From positions 47,705-111,704 of the forward strand of contig NZ_JAULSI010000016.1 of assembly GCF_030711405.1 (NCBI RefSeq): 64,000 bases of DNA. Reading direction: 5' to 3'. The translations under genes were made by a program, and so were the position numbers. Each line of letters starts with the position of its first letter. The first letter of the stretch is position 1. Below are positions 28,940-38,968 of the stretch, one piece after another. Under the pieces are notes generated by a model that ran no database searches, was not told the origin of the DNA, and saw only the letters and a program-made list of their open reading frames with translations. The DNA is from Massilia brevitalea. Its GTDB lineage: Bacteria > Pseudomonadota > Gammaproteobacteria > Burkholderiales > Burkholderiaceae_D.

Positions 28940-31168
28940 TCAGCGCACCCCGGCCACGGCCAGCGCCGTCATGTTGACGATGCGGCGCACGGTCGCGCTC
29001 GGGCTCAGGATGTGCACGGCCTTGGCCGCACCCAGCAGGATCGGGCCGACGGTCACGCCCTTGCCGGCCGCTACCTTCAGCACGTTGAACAGGATGTTGG
29101 CCGCATCCAGCGACGGCATCACCAGCAGGTTGGCGCTGCCGGCAAATCCACCTGCGCCGCTCCCGGTTTCGCCAGCCGGCTGGTACAGGCGCCGGATCTC
29201 TTCCGACAGCGCGGCGTCGCCGTGCACTTCGCCGATCAGGGCCAGTTCCGGTGCGCTGTGCGCCAGCAGCTCGCGCGCTTCGCGCATCTTGCGCGCCGAC
29301 GGCCGCTCGGACGAGCCGAAGATCGAATGCGACAGCAGCGCCGCCTTCGGCTCCAGCCCGAAGTGGCGTAGCTCGGTCGCAGCCAGGCGCGTGATGTCGG
29401 CCAGCTCCTGGGCCGACGGGTTGTCGTTGACGTAGGTGTCGGTGATGAACAGGGTCATCTTGTCGAGCACCAGGGCGTTCATCGCCGCCAGCGCGCCGGC
29501 GCCGGGTGCGGTGCCGATCTCGTTGCGCACGTGTTCCAGGTGGCTGTCGTAGCTGCCCTGCATGCCGCAGATCAGCGCGTCGACCACGCCCGATTTCAGC
29601 ATCTGCGTACCCTGCAGCGTGGCGTCGCCGCTCGCATCGAGCTCGGCCAGCTCGTAGTCGACATCGCGCTGCAGGCGCAGGCCGGCAGCCTTGATGGCTT
29701 GCGCCACCGCGTCGGCGGCGCCGATCAGCACCGGCCGGCCCAGGCCCTCGTCGACCACGGTCTGCACGGCGCGCAGCACGCGGGGATCAAGACCCTCGGC
29801 ATAGGCGACACGGCGCACGGCGGCCTTGGCCTTGGCGAACACCGGCTTCATGAAGAAACCGGTGTGGTAGATCATCTCGCCCAGGCGCGCGCGGTAGGCG
29901 TCCATGTCGTCGATCGGGCGCGCGGCCACGCCGGAGTCGGCCGCGGCTTGCGCAACCGCCGGCGCGATGGCGGCCATCAGGCGCGGATCGAAGGGTTTCG
30001 GGATGATGTAGTCGGGGCCGAACGTCAGGTCCTGGCCGGCATACGCTTCGGCCACGGTGTCGTTGGCTTCGGCCTCGGCCAGGCGCGCGATGGCGCCGAC
30101 GCAGGCCAGCTTCATCTCGTCGGTGATGCGCGTGGCGCCGCAGTCGAGCGCACCGCGGAAAATATACGGGAAGCACAGCACGTTGTTCACCTGGTTCGGG
30201 TAGTCCGAACGGCCGGTGGCGACGATGCAGTCCGGGCGCACGGCCTTCGCCACTTCCGGACGGATTTCCGGTTCCGGATTCGCCAAGGCCAGGATCACCG
30301 GCTTCGGCGCCATGGTCTTGACCATCTCGGCGGTGAGCACGCCGGCGGTCGAGCAGCCGAGGAAGACGTCGGCGTCGACCATGATGTCGGCCAGGGTGCG
30401 GGCATCGGTCGCCTGCGCGTAGCGCGCCTTGTTGGCTTCCATGTTGGCTTCGCGGCCCTGCCAGATCACGCCCTTCGAGTCGGTGACCCAGATGTGTTCC
30501 TGCTTCACGCCCAGGCTCACCATCATGTCGAGGCAGGCAATCGCCGCGGCGCCGGCGCCCGAGGCCGCCAGCTTGATGGCGCCGATGTCCTTGCCGACCA
30601 CCTTCAGGGCGTTCAGCAGGGCCGCGCTGGAGATGATCGCGGTGCCGTGCTGGTCGTCATGGAAGACCGGGATGTTCATGCGCTCGCGCAGCTTCTTCTC
30701 GATGTAGAAGCACTCGGGCGCCTTGATGTCCTCGAGGTTGATGCCGCCCACGGTCGGCTCGAGCATCGCGATGGCGTCGACCAGTTTATCCGGATCGTTT
30801 TCCGCCAGTTCCAGGTCGAACACGTCGACGCCGGCAAATTTCTTGAACAGGCAGCCTTTGCCTTCCATGACTGGCTTCGAGGCCAGCGGGCCGATGTTGC
30901 CCAGGCCGAGCACGGCGGTGCCGTTGGTGATGACGGCGACGAGGTTGCCGCGCGACGTGTAGTCGGCGGCCATGGCCGGGTCGGCGGCGATTTCCTCGCA
31001 GGCATAGGCCACGCCCGGCGAATACGCCAGGGACAGGTCGCGCTGGTTGGACAGGGGTTTGGTGGCGACCACCTCGATCTTGCCCCGCACCGGCGAGCGG
31101 TGGTATTCGAGCGCGTCGGCGCGCAACTGGGAATCGTCGGAGTCGCTGAAATTGCTGTTACTGCTCAT
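28940..31168 (-). CDS. maeB: NADP-dependent malic enzyme
   Basis: 742 residues from MSSNSNF, with AGGAAG upstream; a longer in-frame start was rejected. It decarboxylates malate to pyruvate with NADP+, supplying NADPH. The N-terminal malic domain has SLAYSPGVA near residue 45 and FHDDQHGTA near 165; the NAD-binding domain has AASGAGAAA near 200. The C-terminal third (about 430-742) is the phosphotransacetylase-like domain typical of the large MaeB type, thought to be regulatory by binding acetyl-CoA. With aceB nearby it fits growth on acetate or C2 compounds. Confidence 0.96.
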   Translation of the reverse strand: MSSNSNFSDSDDSQLRADALEYHRSPVRGKIEVVATKPLSNQRDLSLAYSPGVAYACEEIAADPAMAADYTSRGNLVAVITNGTAVLGLGNIGPLASKPVMEGKGCLFKKFAGVDVFDLELAENDPDKLVDAIAMLEPTVGGINLEDIKAPECFYIEKKLRERMNIPVFHDDQHGTAIISSAALLNALKVVGKDIGAIKLAASGAGAAAIACLDMMVSLGVKQEHIWVTDSKGVIWQGREANMEANKARYAQATDARTLADIMVDADVFLGCSTAGVLTAEMVKTMAPKPVILALANPEPEIRPEVAKAVRPDCIVATGRSDYPNQVNNVLCFPYIFRGALDCGATRITDEMKLACVGAIARLAEAEANDTVAEAYAGQDLTFGPDYIIPKPFDPRLMAAIAPAVAQAAADSGVAARPIDDMDAYRARLGEMIYHTGFFMKPVFAKAKAAVRRVAYAEGLDPRVLRAVQTVVDEGLGRPVLIGAADAVAQAIKAAGLRLQRDVDYELAELDASGDATLQGTQMLKSGVVDALICGMQGSYDSHLEHVRNEIGTAPGAGALAAMNALVLDKMTLFITDTYVNDNPSAQELADITRLAATELRHFGLEPKAALLSHSIFGSSERPSARKMREARELLAHSAPELALIGEVHGDAALSEEIRRLYQPAGETGSGAGGFAGSANLLVMPSLDAANILFNVLKVAAGKGVTVGPILLGAAKAVHILSPSATVRRIVNMTALAVAGVR

Positions 31169-31377
31169 GGTTCTTCCTAAAATAATGTGGCATTCCGATT
31201 TCGAATCTACCTGCTGGGCGCCACGCCAGCACCGGCGAACACATGCGCCGGTCGGACGGTCAGACAAGATGTTACCTCATGGGGCGATAATAGGCCGGCA
31301 AGACGCACATTTCGACCGCCAGCGTCGTGCGTTCGCGGTCACGGGAGCCCGCAAGCCGGGGCGGAAGCCATGGCGCC

Positions 31378-31962
31378 TTATCGGGCCGACGCCTGCAGGA
31401 TGGCCTTGATGCGCTCCAGATGCTGCGCCGCGACTACGCGGCCATGCCTGGACGCCTGCATCGCCATGTGCCAGTGCGCCAGCGCCCGCTGCAATTGGTC
31501 CTTGCCTTCGGCAGCGTTTATCTAGCGCACGACATCGGCGGCCAGCAAGCCGAGAAAACGTTCGGCGGTAGCGATCATGGTGGCCCTGGCCTGGGCCAGA
31601 TGGACTGGCGCGGCCGCCGCGAGCGCAGCATCGACGGATACGGCCGGGGCCGGGAGTGGTTCGGCCGGAGGCAAGGCCGCTGCCGGGGCTAGCTCCGCAG
31701 TCGCGGCTCCCCGGTCGGACGGCAACGTCAACGCACGAATCAACTCCAGCTTGTCGAGCCGCTCGAGAATCGGCGCCAGCACCGTCATCGGCAGCAATTC
31801 GGACAAGGCGGCGCAGGGTTTCTGTCCATCGAGGATGATCAGGATGCTGCGCTCGCGTGCGCCCAGCATGGCGCTGCGGTGCGCGACCTCCGCCCTGCCC
31901 TTGCCGGTCTTGGCATAGATGCGCTCTGGCGGCAGCAAGGAACTGAGAGATGCGTCGAACAT
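31378..31962 (-). pseudogene. Unknown protein with an in-frame amber codon
   Basis: The open part, 31522-31962, encodes 146 residues from MFDASLSS: a compact N-terminal half (SAMLGARERSILIILDGQKP, then LLPMTVLAPILERLDKLELIRAL, which looks like a small winged-helix unit) and an Ala/Pro linker. It stops at TAG (31522-31524), but the same frame continues for 47 more codons to TAA at 31378-31380, with protein-like helical text (LQRALAHWHMAMQAS then LERIKAILQAS). A Gln codon CAG mutated to TAG would explain this. Either a truncated gene or a sequencing error; function unknown. Confidence 0.55.
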
Positions 31963-32171
31963 GGACGACCTGCGAATTGCGATGTTAATAATTCTACAAA
32001 GCAATTATTACCAGATTGTTGCAGCTGCCTGGACGCGTAGCGGGATAGCCGGATGCAAAATGGTGGAAGCTGTTACACGCCATGCGCCGACTACCGCTGC
32101 ATCGACAGGTGATCGATATGGCAAGACTGCGGTCGTCGACATCGTCTCACCGCGGATCGGCCCAGAAATGC

Positions 32172-32204
32172 AAAAAGCCCATCAACCGAAGCTGATGGGC
32201 TTTT
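32172..32204 (-). terminator. Terminator after tRNA-Val
   Basis: Stem GCCCATCA / TGATGGGC with an 8-base loop, five A residues on the left (T-run on the minus strand) and TTTT on the right. It lies directly downstream of the tRNA on the minus strand. Confidence 0.85.
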
Positions 32205-32213
32205 CTTGAATTC

Positions 32214-32288
32214 TGGTGGGAAGTGCAAGTTTCGAACTTGCGACCCCTGCAGTGTGAATGCAGTGCTCTACCCCTGAGCTAACCTCCC
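32214..32288 (-). tRNA. tRNA-Val (anticodon CAC), CCA encoded
   Basis: On the minus strand the cloverleaf is complete: acceptor GGGAGGT paired with ACTTCCC (one G-U), D-arm GCTC-AGGGGTA-GAGC, anticodon stem CTGCA/TGCAG with loop TTCACAC (anticodon CAC at 32254-32256), T-arm GCAAG-TTCGAAA-CTTGC, then A and encoded CCA at 32214-32216. It lies just downstream of dnaQ, as a tRNA gene does in many proteobacteria. Confidence 0.95.
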
Positions 32289-32327
32289 TGACAACGAGGA
32301 GTATTATGCCAAAAACTTTCTCCAACG

Positions 32328-33035
32328 TCAAACTATCGGCGAATATTTTCTCCAAACACATTCGCCTTTCACACCTTTGTCGAGTCCGGCCAGCAGTTCC
32401 TCGTGATGCGCCATCTCGTCGGCGCTGGCCTGAACGACGATGATCTCGCCCAGCGGCACCGCGTCGAGCAGCATGCCGCCGCCGGTGTCCTCGACCTCGA
32501 CATCCATCGACAGCGAATTCTGGCCGCGCGTCATCGACAGGTAGACGTCGGCCAGCAGTTCCGAGTCGAGCAGTGCGCCGTGCAGCTTGCGGTGCGCGTT
32601 CGAGACGCCGTAGCGGTCGCACAGCGCATCGAGCGAGTTGCGCTTGCCCGGATGCATTTCCTTGGCGAAGACCAGGGTATCGATCACCGGGCCGCAGTAG
32701 TCGACGAAGGGTTTCAGTCCGAGCCGCTGGAATTCGTGGTTCAGGAAGCCCAAATCGAAGGGCGCGTTGTGGATGATGATTTCCGCGCCCTCGATGTAGG
32801 CGCGCAGATCCTCGGCGATTTCATGGAACTTCGGCTTGTCGCTCAGGAACTCGGTGGTCAAGCCATGGACCGCGAGCGCGGCCTCGTCGGACTCGCGCTC
32901 GGGATTGATGTATTGGTGAAAATTGTTGCCGGTCAGGGTGCGGTTGACCAGCTCGACGCAGCCGATTTCAATGACGCGGTCGCCGGTGCGGGGGTTCAGG
33001 CCTGTGGTTTCGGTATCGAGGACGATCTGGCGCAT
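32328..33035 (-). CDS. dnaQ: DNA polymerase III epsilon subunit (proofreading exonuclease)
   Basis: 235 residues, the usual length. The DEDDh exonuclease residues are visible: LDTETTG near residue 6 (Exo I), HNAPFDLGFL near 89 (Exo II) and HGALLDSELL near 152 (Exo III). It edits mismatches during replication and binds the alpha subunit through its C-terminal segment. It is followed by tRNA-Val and preceded by rnhA with a 67-base gap on the same strand, the conserved rnhA-dnaQ arrangement. Confidence 0.97.
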   Translation of the reverse strand: MRQIVLDTETTGLNPRTGDRVIEIGCVELVNRTLTGNNFHQYINPERESDEAALAVHGLTTEFLSDKPKFHEIAEDLRAYIEGAEIIIHNAPFDLGFLNHEFQRLGLKPFVDYCGPVIDTLVFAKEMHPGKRNSLDALCDRYGVSNAHRKLHGALLDSELLADVYLSMTRGQNSLSMDVEVEDTGGGMLLDAVPLGEIIVVQASADEMAHHEELLAGLDKGVKGECVWRKYSPIV

Positions 33036-33102
33036 GGGAGGACTAAATGATGAGTTGAAGCAAGGCGGCAGTATAACGCAAGCTGCCTCCCCGCCATGGC
33101 GC

Positions 33103-33540
33103 TCAACGCTTGACGGTCGCCGCGCCGCGGTTGGCCAGCACGTCGGCGCGCTCGTTGCCCGGATGGCCGTTGTGGCCGCGCACCCAGCGCCATTCGACGG
33201 TGTGCTGCTGCTGGGCCAGGTCGAGCGCCTTCCACAAATCGTCGTTCTTGACCGGCTCCTTGGCCGCGGTTTTCCAGCCGCGCGCCTTCCAGCCGTGGAT
33301 CCATTCCGAGATGCCCTTTTGCACGTACTGGCTGTCGGTATGCAGCACCACGTCGCAGGGACGGTTCAGCGTGCTCAGCGCCTCGATCACCGCTTTTAAT
33401 TCCATGCGGTTGTTGGTCGTGTTCGGCTCGCCGCCGAAGATTTCCTTTTCATGGCCATCGGCGGTCAGGAGCGCGCCCCAGCCACCGGTGCCGGGATTGC
33501 CCTTGCAGGCGCCATCGGTAAAAATTTCCACTTTCGTCAT
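33103..33540 (-). CDS. rnhA: Ribonuclease HI
   Basis: 145 residues. It cuts the RNA strand of RNA-DNA hybrids. The catalytic acids are present in [11 protein letters not shown] (Asp near 9), RMELKAV (Glu near 47), HTDSQYV (Asp near 69) and GHPGNERAD (Asp near 133). Its 5' leader is formed by an 11-bp minisatellite (33552-33639). The Shine-Dalgarno sequence, AAAGAAAG, is purine-rich but weak. dnaQ follows. Confidence 0.97.
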   Translation of the reverse strand: MTKVEIFTDGACKGNPGTGGWGALLTADGHEKEIFGGEPNTTNNRMELKAVIEALSTLNRPCDVVLHTDSQYVQKGISEWIHGWKARGWKTAAKEPVKNDDLWKALDLAQQQHTVEWRWVRGHNGHPGNERADVLANRGAATVKR

Positions 33541-33551
33541 GCTGGCTTTCT

Positions 33552-33639
33552 TTATTTCCGGTTTATTTCCTGCTTATTTCCTGCTTATTTCCTGCTTATT
33601 TCCTGCTTATTTTCTGCTTATTTTCTGCTTATTTTCTGT
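33552..33639. repeat. 11-bp minisatellite, eight units
   Basis: Eight head-to-tail copies of TTATTTCCTGC or close variants (one TTATTTCCGGT, four TTATTTCCTGC, two TTATTTTCTGC, one TTATTTTCTGT). The AT-rich block stands out from the GC-rich surroundings. It fills the space between rnhA and the methyltransferase; the last unit supplies that gene's TAA stop codon (33629-33631). Confidence 0.95.
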
Positions 33640-34402
33640 TCGTTGCCGGCACCGCCTGCGGCGCCCGGCTCGACTTCTTGTTCCACGCCGGCCCGATCAG
33701 GTGCATGCCTTTCACGCGCTTGATGGCATGCACGATGTAGACGGCGCCGAGATAGGGCCACCAGCGCCCGCCTGCCCCTTCCATCATGGCGAAACGGTCG
33801 AGCCACTTGGCGGATCGGAACGGTGGCGCGTAGCAGCCGAAATGGCTGCCGCCCACGCTGAGATTCAACAATTTTAACCAGTCTTTCATGCGGGGCATAG
33901 AAATGAATTCCCCCGCCGCCGGCAGGTAGCCGTGGCTGCCCAGGCGCTGCAGGCCCTGGCGCATGCCCCACATGCTGGCCGGATTGAAGCCGCAGATGAT
34001 CACCTGTCCTTCCGGGATCAGCACGCGCTCGACTTCGCGCAGCACCTGGTGCGGCTCGGCTGCGAACTCGAGCACGTGCGGCAGCACGACCAGGTCCAGG
34101 CTTTGCGAGGCGAATGGGAGCTCGGCGAAATCGAGAGCCACCGCGATCTGCTTGCCGCCGGCGGCGAACGCGAGTTCGTCGGCGGTCGAGGTGCGCGTCG
34201 CGGCCTGCCATTTGTTCGGCATGCGGCTGGCGGCCAGGGCGTCGATCTGCGGCACGCCGATCTGGACCGCGTTGTAGCCGAAGATGTCGGCGGTCAGCTC
34301 GTCGAGGCAGGCTTGCTCGAAGGCGCGCACGTAGGCGCCGGCCGGCGAAAGCAGCCATTCGTCGAGCGCTATAATGGATTTTTCGGAAGCAGCGCTATCC
34401 AT
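33629..34402 (-). CDS. Class I SAM-dependent methyltransferase (YafS-like)
   Basis: 257 residues from MDSAASEK, with GAGGGTAGG upstream; ATGs further up overlap into the gloB leader. The Methyltransf_11-type core is partial: [26 protein letters not shown] near 100-125, with a [15 protein letters not shown] strand near 145. The usual glycine-rich SAM loop is not obvious. The position between gloB and rnhA matches yafS of E. coli. Target unknown. The end of the gene runs into the minisatellite, which does not alter it except for supplying the stop. Confidence 0.85.
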   Translation of the reverse strand: MDSAASEKSIIALDEWLLSPAGAYVRAFEQACLDELTADIFGYNAVQIGVPQIDALAASRMPNKWQAATRTSTADELAFAAGGKQIAVALDFAELPFASQSLDLVVLPHVLEFAAEPHQVLREVERVLIPEGQVIICGFNPASMWGMRQGLQRLGSHGYLPAAGEFISMPRMKDWLKLLNLSVGGSHFGCYAPPFRSAKWLDRFAMMEGAGGRWWPYLGAVYIVHAIKRVKGMHLIGPAWNKKSSRAPQAVPATNRK

Positions 34403-34422
34403 GCCTACCCTCATCTGACACC

Positions 34423-35247
34423 ATGCCCAATTTCCAAGCAAACGCCGCCAACGGCGCACCACGCGATGATTTGAGTGTCCTGACCGTGCCCGCGTTCCAG
34501 GATAATTATCTTTGGCTGATCCATGACGGCGCGCACGCGGCCGTGGTCGACCCGGGCGACGCCGCGCCCATCCTGGCGGCCCTGGCCGAACATGGCCTGG
34601 CCCTCACCGCCATTCTACTCACCCATCACCATGCTGACCATATCGGCGGCGTGCCGGCGCTGCTGGCGCGCTTTCCGGTTCCGGTGTACGGGCCGCGAAA
34701 CGACGGCATTGCCGAAGTCACGCATCCGCTGGCGGAAGGCGACCGCGTCGCCTTGCCGGAACTCGGCCTGGAGCTCGTTGTGTTCGACGTGCCCGGCCAT
34801 ACACTGGGCCATATCGCCTATGTACGGAGCACGCCTGGCCTGCACTGGCTGTTCTGCGGCGACACCCTGTTTGCCGGCGGTTGCGGCCGTCTGTTCGAGG
34901 GCACGCCCGAGCAAATGGCCGCCTCGCTGGAGAAACTGGCCGACCTGCCCGAGGACACCGAGGTGTACTGCGCGCATGAGTACACGCTGTCGAACCTGCG
35001 TTTTGCGCAAGCGGTCGAACCCGGCAACGAAGCGCTGGCGCTGCGCATGAAGGACGAAAGCGCCAAGCGCGCGCTCGACTTGCCGACGGTGCCGACCAGC
35101 ATCGGCCTGGAGCGCCGCACGAATCCTTTCCTGCGCTACCGCGAGGCCGAGATCGTGGGCGAACTGGTGAAAGCCGGCAAGCTGAGCGATGGCGCAAGCC
35201 CGGTGCAGGCCTTTGCCGCGCTGCGCGAGTGGAAGAACGTGTTCTGA
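34423..35247 (+). CDS. gloB: Hydroxyacylglutathione hydrolase (glyoxalase II)
   Basis: 274 residues. It hydrolyses S-lactoylglutathione to lactate and glutathione, the second step of methylglyoxal detoxification. The metallo-beta-lactamase metal site is THHHADH near residue 67, with GHTLGH, FCGDTLF and CAHEYTLSN further on. The C-terminal glyoxalase II domain (ERRTNPFLR) is present. It is divergent from the methyltransferase, 20 bases start to start, so the promoters must overlap the coding starts. Confidence 0.96.
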   Translation: MPNFQANAANGAPRDDLSVLTVPAFQDNYLWLIHDGAHAAVVDPGDAAPILAALAEHGLALTAILLTHHHADHIGGVPALLARFPVPVYGPRNDGIAEVTHPLAEGDRVALPELGLELVVFDVPGHTLGHIAYVRSTPGLHWLFCGDTLFAGGCGRLFEGTPEQMAASLEKLADLPEDTEVYCAHEYTLSNLRFAQAVEPGNEALALRMKDESAKRALDLPTVPTSIGLERRTNPFLRYREAEIVGELVKAGKLSDGASPVQAFAALREWKNVF

Positions 35248-35255
35248 GCTTGATG

Positions 35256-35294
35256 TAAAAAAGCCGCCTTGCGCACAGCGCCGGGCGGCTTTTC
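35256..35294. terminator. Bidirectional terminator between gloB and aceB
   Basis: Stem AAGCCGCC / GGCGGCTT with a 15-base loop, A-run on the left and TTTT on the right, placed between two convergent genes. Confidence 0.85.
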
Positions 35295-35310
35295 AGGCTT
35301 CAACGAAGGA

Positions 35311-36900
35311 TCAGATTTCTTCGTACAGCGGCAGCGTCAGGAACTCCGCGAACTGTTCCGACGTCGACATTTCCTCGAAGATGACTGCCGCCCGTGCATA
35401 GCTCGGGTTGTCGCCGTTCGGCGCCGCCTGTTTCGCCTTGGCCAATTCCTCTGGAATCATGGCGCGCACCATCTCGGCGGTGACCTTGCGGCCGTCTTCC
35501 AGCACGCCCTTCGGCGAGCGGATCCACTGCCACACCTGGGAGCGGCTGATCTCGGCCGTGGCCGCGTCTTCCATCAGGTTGTGGATCGGCACGCAGCCAT
35601 TGCCGGCCAGCCAGGCGCCCAGGTAGTGGATGCCGACATTGATGTTGTAGCGCAAGCCCTCTTCGGTGATCGGCGCTTCCGGCTTGAAGTCGAGCAGTTG
35701 CTCGGCCGTGACTTCGACGTCGGGACGCTGTTTGTCGATCTGGTTCGGCTTGTCGCCCAGCACCTTGGTGAATTCGGTCATGGCCAACTCGACCAGGCCC
35801 GGGTGGGCAACCCAGCCGCCGTCGTAGCCATCGGTGGCGTCACGCGCCTTGTCGTTGCGCACGCCGCCCATGGCGATGTCGTTCTTCGCCGGATCGTTCT
35901 TGATCGGGATCAGCGCCGCCATGCCGCCGATCGCCGGCGCACCGCGCTTGTGGCAAGTCTTCAGCAGCAGCAGCGCATAGGCGCGCATGAAGGGCGAGGT
36001 CATCGTCACCTTCGGACGGTCGGCCAGGCAGAAATCCTTGTCCAGCTTGAACTTCTTGATGCACGAGAAGATGTAGTCCCAGCGCCCCGCGTTCAGGCCG
36101 GCGCTGTGTTCGCGCAGTTCGTACAGGATTTCGTCCATCTCGAAGGCGGCCAGGATGGTCTCGATCAGCACGGTCGCCTTGACCGTACCGCGCGGCAGGC
36201 CCAGCGCTTCCTGGGTGGCGATGAAGATGTCGTTCCACAGGCGCGCCTCCAGGTGCGACTCCATCTTCGGCAGGTAGAAATAAGGCCCGGCGCCGTGCGC
36301 CAGCTGTTCCTTTGCATTGTGGAACATGAACAGGGCGAAGTCGAAGATGCCGCCGGAGATGCGCTTGCCGTCGACCAGCACGTGCTTTTCGTCGAGGTGC
36401 CAGCCGCGCGGGCGCACGACCAGGGTCGCCACCTTGTCGTTCAGCTTGTAGGATTTGCCGTTCTGCTCAAGCGAGATCGTGCGGCGCACGGCGTCACGCA
36501 TGTTGATCTGGCCGGTGATCTGGTTGTCCCAGTTCGGCGCATTCGAATCCTCGAAATCGGTCATGTAGCTGTCGGCGCCCGAGTTCAGGGCGTTGATCAC
36601 CATCTTGCGCTCGACCGGGCCGGTGATTTCCACGCGGCGGCATGCCAGTGCCTGCGGGATCGGGTCGATCTTCCAGTCGCCCTCGCGGATGTGCGCCGTT
36701 TCGGGCAGGAAGTCGGGGCGCTCGCCGGCGTCCAGGCGTTGCGCGCGTTCGACGCGGGCGGCCAGCAATTCCTGGCGGCGCGGCTCGAACTGGCGCGTCA
36801 GCCGGGCCACCAGTTCCAATGCCTCGGGCGTCAGGATCTGTTCGTAGCCAGGCCCGATGGTGGCGCGGATCTCCATGCCGGATGGGGTTGCGATCGTCAT
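35311..36900 (-). CDS. aceB: Malate synthase A
   Basis: 529 residues, standard for the A form. It joins acetyl-CoA and glyoxylate to malate in the glyoxylate shunt. Recognisable blocks are [18 protein letters not shown] near 110, [13 protein letters not shown] near 160, the [19 protein letters not shown] block with its catalytic Glu near 245, and [12 protein letters not shown] near 362. A divergent LysR gene starts 182 bases upstream and could control it. No isocitrate lyase gene is in the window. Confidence 0.97.
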   Translation of the reverse strand: MTIATPSGMEIRATIGPGYEQILTPEALELVARLTRQFEPRRQELLAARVERAQRLDAGERPDFLPETAHIREGDWKIDPIPQALACRRVEITGPVERKMVINALNSGADSYMTDFEDSNAPNWDNQITGQINMRDAVRRTISLEQNGKSYKLNDKVATLVVRPRGWHLDEKHVLVDGKRISGGIFDFALFMFHNAKEQLAHGAGPYFYLPKMESHLEARLWNDIFIATQEALGLPRGTVKATVLIETILAAFEMDEILYELREHSAGLNAGRWDYIFSCIKKFKLDKDFCLADRPKVTMTSPFMRAYALLLLKTCHKRGAPAIGGMAALIPIKNDPAKNDIAMGGVRNDKARDATDGYDGGWVAHPGLVELAMTEFTKVLGDKPNQIDKQRPDVEVTAEQLLDFKPEAPITEEGLRYNINVGIHYLGAWLAGNGCVPIHNLMEDAATAEISRSQVWQWIRSPKGVLEDGRKVTAEMVRAMIPEELAKAKQAAPNGDNPSYARAAVIFEEMSTSEQFAEFLTLPLYEEI

Positions 36901-37082
36901 GCTCGTACTCCTCGATGTGATTGAATGCCGGTGCAGCCAGGCCGGCAGGATAGCGCGATCCCGGCCGGCTTGGCGTTTGTCATAGCATCAAGTATATTCA
37001 ACTCGAAGTCATCAAACGATACATTTATTCATATCATCTGTGCGTTTTAGTCACAGATAAGGTCACGGGTAAAAGCGCGCGC

Positions 37083-37985
37083 ATGGGAAAATTCAGGGAA
37101 ATCAACACCTTCGCCGAAGTGGTGGCGCGCGGCAGTTTATCGGCGGCGGCGCGGGCCGAGGGCATTGCGCCGGCCATGATCGGGCGCCGGCTCGACGCAC
37201 TCGAAGCGCGCCTGGGCGTGAAACTCCTGCAGCGCACCACGCGCCGCCTGGCCCTGACCGACGAGGGCGCCGCCTTCCTGGAAGACTGCCAGCGCATCCT
37301 GGCCGAGCTGGAAGAAGCGGAGAGCGCGGTATCGGAACGGAGCGCCCATGCCAAGGGCCACCTGCTGGTATCGGCCCCGGCCGGTTTCGGGCGCCAGCAC
37401 GTGGCGCCGCTGCTGCCCTCCTTCCTGGCCGAGCACCGCGATCTCACCGTCAACCTGAACCTGAACGACCGCGTGGTCGACGTGGTCGGCGAAGGCGTCG
37501 ACGTGGCGATCCGCATCGCCAGCCTGGGCGACTCCAGCCTGGTCGGGGTGAAACTGGCCGACAACCAGCGCGTGGTGGTGGCGGCGCCGGGCTACCTGAA
37601 GCGCCACGGCAAGCCGCAATCGCTGGCCGATTTGGCGCGCCACAATTGCCTGGCGATCAGCAGCGAAGGCAGCCAGCGCGGCTGGACCTTCCGTGAAGGC
37701 GGCAAGACGGTGACCCTGAAAGTGGCCGGCAACATGGTCTGCAACGATGGCGCCGTGCTGCACGAATGGGCGCTCGGCGGCCGGGGCCTGGCCTGGCGTT
37801 CGATGTGGGAAGTGGCCGCGCAGATCGAGGCGGGCCAGCTGGTGACGGTGCTCGACGACTTCGCCGCGCCGGGAAACGACATCCATGCCGTATTCGCCCA
37901 ACGGCGGCACCTGCCGCTGCGCGTGCGCGTTTTCGTCGATTTTCTACGCCGGACTTATGCGCAGCCGGATTATTGGCGCCGCTGA
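37083..37985 (+). CDS. LysR-family transcriptional regulator
   Basis: 300 residues. The N-terminal winged helix is FREINTFAEVVARGSLSAAA then RLDALEARLGVKLLQRTTRR (about 4-60), followed by a LysR substrate domain (about 90-295). It belongs to the large CrgA/DmlR-like branch common in betaproteobacteria. Divergent position upstream of aceB suggests, but does not prove, that it regulates aceB. The 182-base spacer is AT-rich and includes ATTCATAT, with T-N11-A-type sites possible. Confidence 0.92.
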   Translation: MGKFREINTFAEVVARGSLSAAARAEGIAPAMIGRRLDALEARLGVKLLQRTTRRLALTDEGAAFLEDCQRILAELEEAESAVSERSAHAKGHLLVSAPAGFGRQHVAPLLPSFLAEHRDLTVNLNLNDRVVDVVGEGVDVAIRIASLGDSSLVGVKLADNQRVVVAAPGYLKRHGKPQSLADLARHNCLAISSEGSQRGWTFREGGKTVTLKVAGNMVCNDGAVLHEWALGGRGLAWRSMWEVAAQIEAGQLVTVLDDFAAPGNDIHAVFAQRRHLPLRVRVFVDFLRRTYAQPDYWRR

Positions 37986-38042
37986 GCGGATAAAACCGCC
38001 GGAAATAACGGAACAACTACCCAACGATAAACCATCAGGCGA

Positions 38043-38073
38043 AAAAAAATCCCCGGCACGCCGAGGATTTTTT
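38043..38073. terminator. Bidirectional terminator between lysR and csp genes
   Basis: Stem ATCC-CGGC-AC-GCCG-A-GGAT (one bulge) is flanked by eight A residues on the left and six T residues on the right. Confidence 0.9.
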
Positions 38074-38089
38074 CATCGTAAATCAGCGA

Positions 38090-38293
38090 TTAGATCGGCT
38101 GAATGTTCGATGCTTGTTTGCCCTTAGGACCCGAGGTCACGTCGAACGAGACGCGCTGGTTCTCTTGCAGGGACTTGAAGCCTTGGCTCTGGATAGCCGA
38201 GAAGTGAGCGAACAGATCTTCGCCGCCTTCGTCAGGGGTGATGAAGCCGAAACCCTTGGAGTCATTGAACCATTTAACGATGCCAGTTGCCAT
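38090..38293 (-). CDS. cspA: Cold-shock-domain protein
   Basis: 67 residues, a single cold-shock OB fold with RNP-1 KGFGFI and RNP-2 LFAHFS. It binds single-stranded nucleic acids and melts RNA structure. All-CspA size and near-consensus sequence; which paralogue it is cannot be told. A leader of about 100 bases is implied by the promoter at 38405-38410, in keeping with the long regulatory leaders of csp mRNAs. Confidence 0.95.
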   Translation of the reverse strand: MATGIVKWFNDSKGFGFITPDEGGEDLFAHFSAIQSQGFKSLQENQRVSFDVTSGPKGKQASNIQPI

Positions 38294-38404
38294 TACAATT
38301 TCCTATTTCAGTTAAGTGGGCTTACGCCCGTTTATGATCGTTTGAAGTAGCAAGAAAGAAATGACAGACAGACTGCACTACTAGCTCGAACCCAACGATC
38401 CCGT

Positions 38405-38410
38405 ATTATA
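38405..38410 (-). promoter_or_regulatory. Probable -10 element of the csp promoter
   Basis: On the minus strand a consensus TATAAT hexamer lies 112 bases before the csp start in an AT-rich stretch. The -35 is not clear. The 38294-38583 spacer is otherwise without a gene. Confidence 0.5.
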
Positions 38411-38583
38411 CCGAATAAAACACCGCTTACACATATTTCGCAAAATAAAAAAGAAATCGCGTAACAATGCCTGAAACCAACTTTCAGGCTGAGCGGTATT
38501 TGATTCGGCAGTAAAGAGAATATAGGACAACGAAGGGTAGCAAGTTTGCGGTGGATCAAACGACTCGGCGTAGCAATTTTGAA

Positions 38584-38964
38584 TTACAGCAAGGGCGAAA
38601 AGGCGGCGTGATGGTAACGCGGCGATGGCGCCTGCAAACCTGCTGCGACGAAGCGGTCCAGCGTCCCCAGCCAGGCGCTCCAGTCGTCGGCGCCGACGGC
38701 ATCAAAAGCGCACAGCACGCGCAGGCGCTGCTCGAGGGCGCGTGCGCCGTGCCCGAGTTCGCGGAAACCGAAAGTCACGGCCGCACCCGCCAGGGTGTGC
38801 AGCAGCGATTGCAGTTCCGCCACCAGCGCTGGGGCCGGGGCCTCGGGCAGCAATTCGCCGCGCGCGGCCGACAGCTGGGCCAGCGTGGCCGGCAGCCCGG
38901 CGCGGAAGCGCGCGTCCGCTGCCGTCAGGCGCGCGAAGAAGGCGGCGTCGACGAGCCCGGCCAT
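38584..38964 (-). CDS. Hpt (histidine phosphotransfer) domain protein
   Basis: 126 residues from MAGLVDAA. All helical, with the Hpt signature LLHTLAGAAVTFGF and the phospho-acceptor His at residue 56. It would relay phosphate between a hybrid kinase receiver and a response regulator. The start is four bases after the upp stop, so it is co-transcribed and probably translationally coupled with upp, an unusual pairing. The hybrid kinase at 10106 has a receiver that needs such a partner, but no link is shown. Confidence 0.85.
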   Translation of the reverse strand: MAGLVDAAFFARLTAADARFRAGLPATLAQLSAARGELLPEAPAPALVAELQSLLHTLAGAAVTFGFRELGHGARALEQRLRVLCAFDAVGADDWSAWLGTLDRFVAAGLQAPSPRYHHAAFSPLL

Positions 38965-38968
38965 GCCT

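Noticed and set aside
33552..33639. CRISPR-like array
   Set aside because: The units are 11 bases long with no spacers, so this is a simple tandem repeat.
33618..34358. Alternative minus-strand frame over the methyltransferase
   Set aside because: Arg-rich shadow frame; the chosen frame has methyltransferase text and a good ribosome site.
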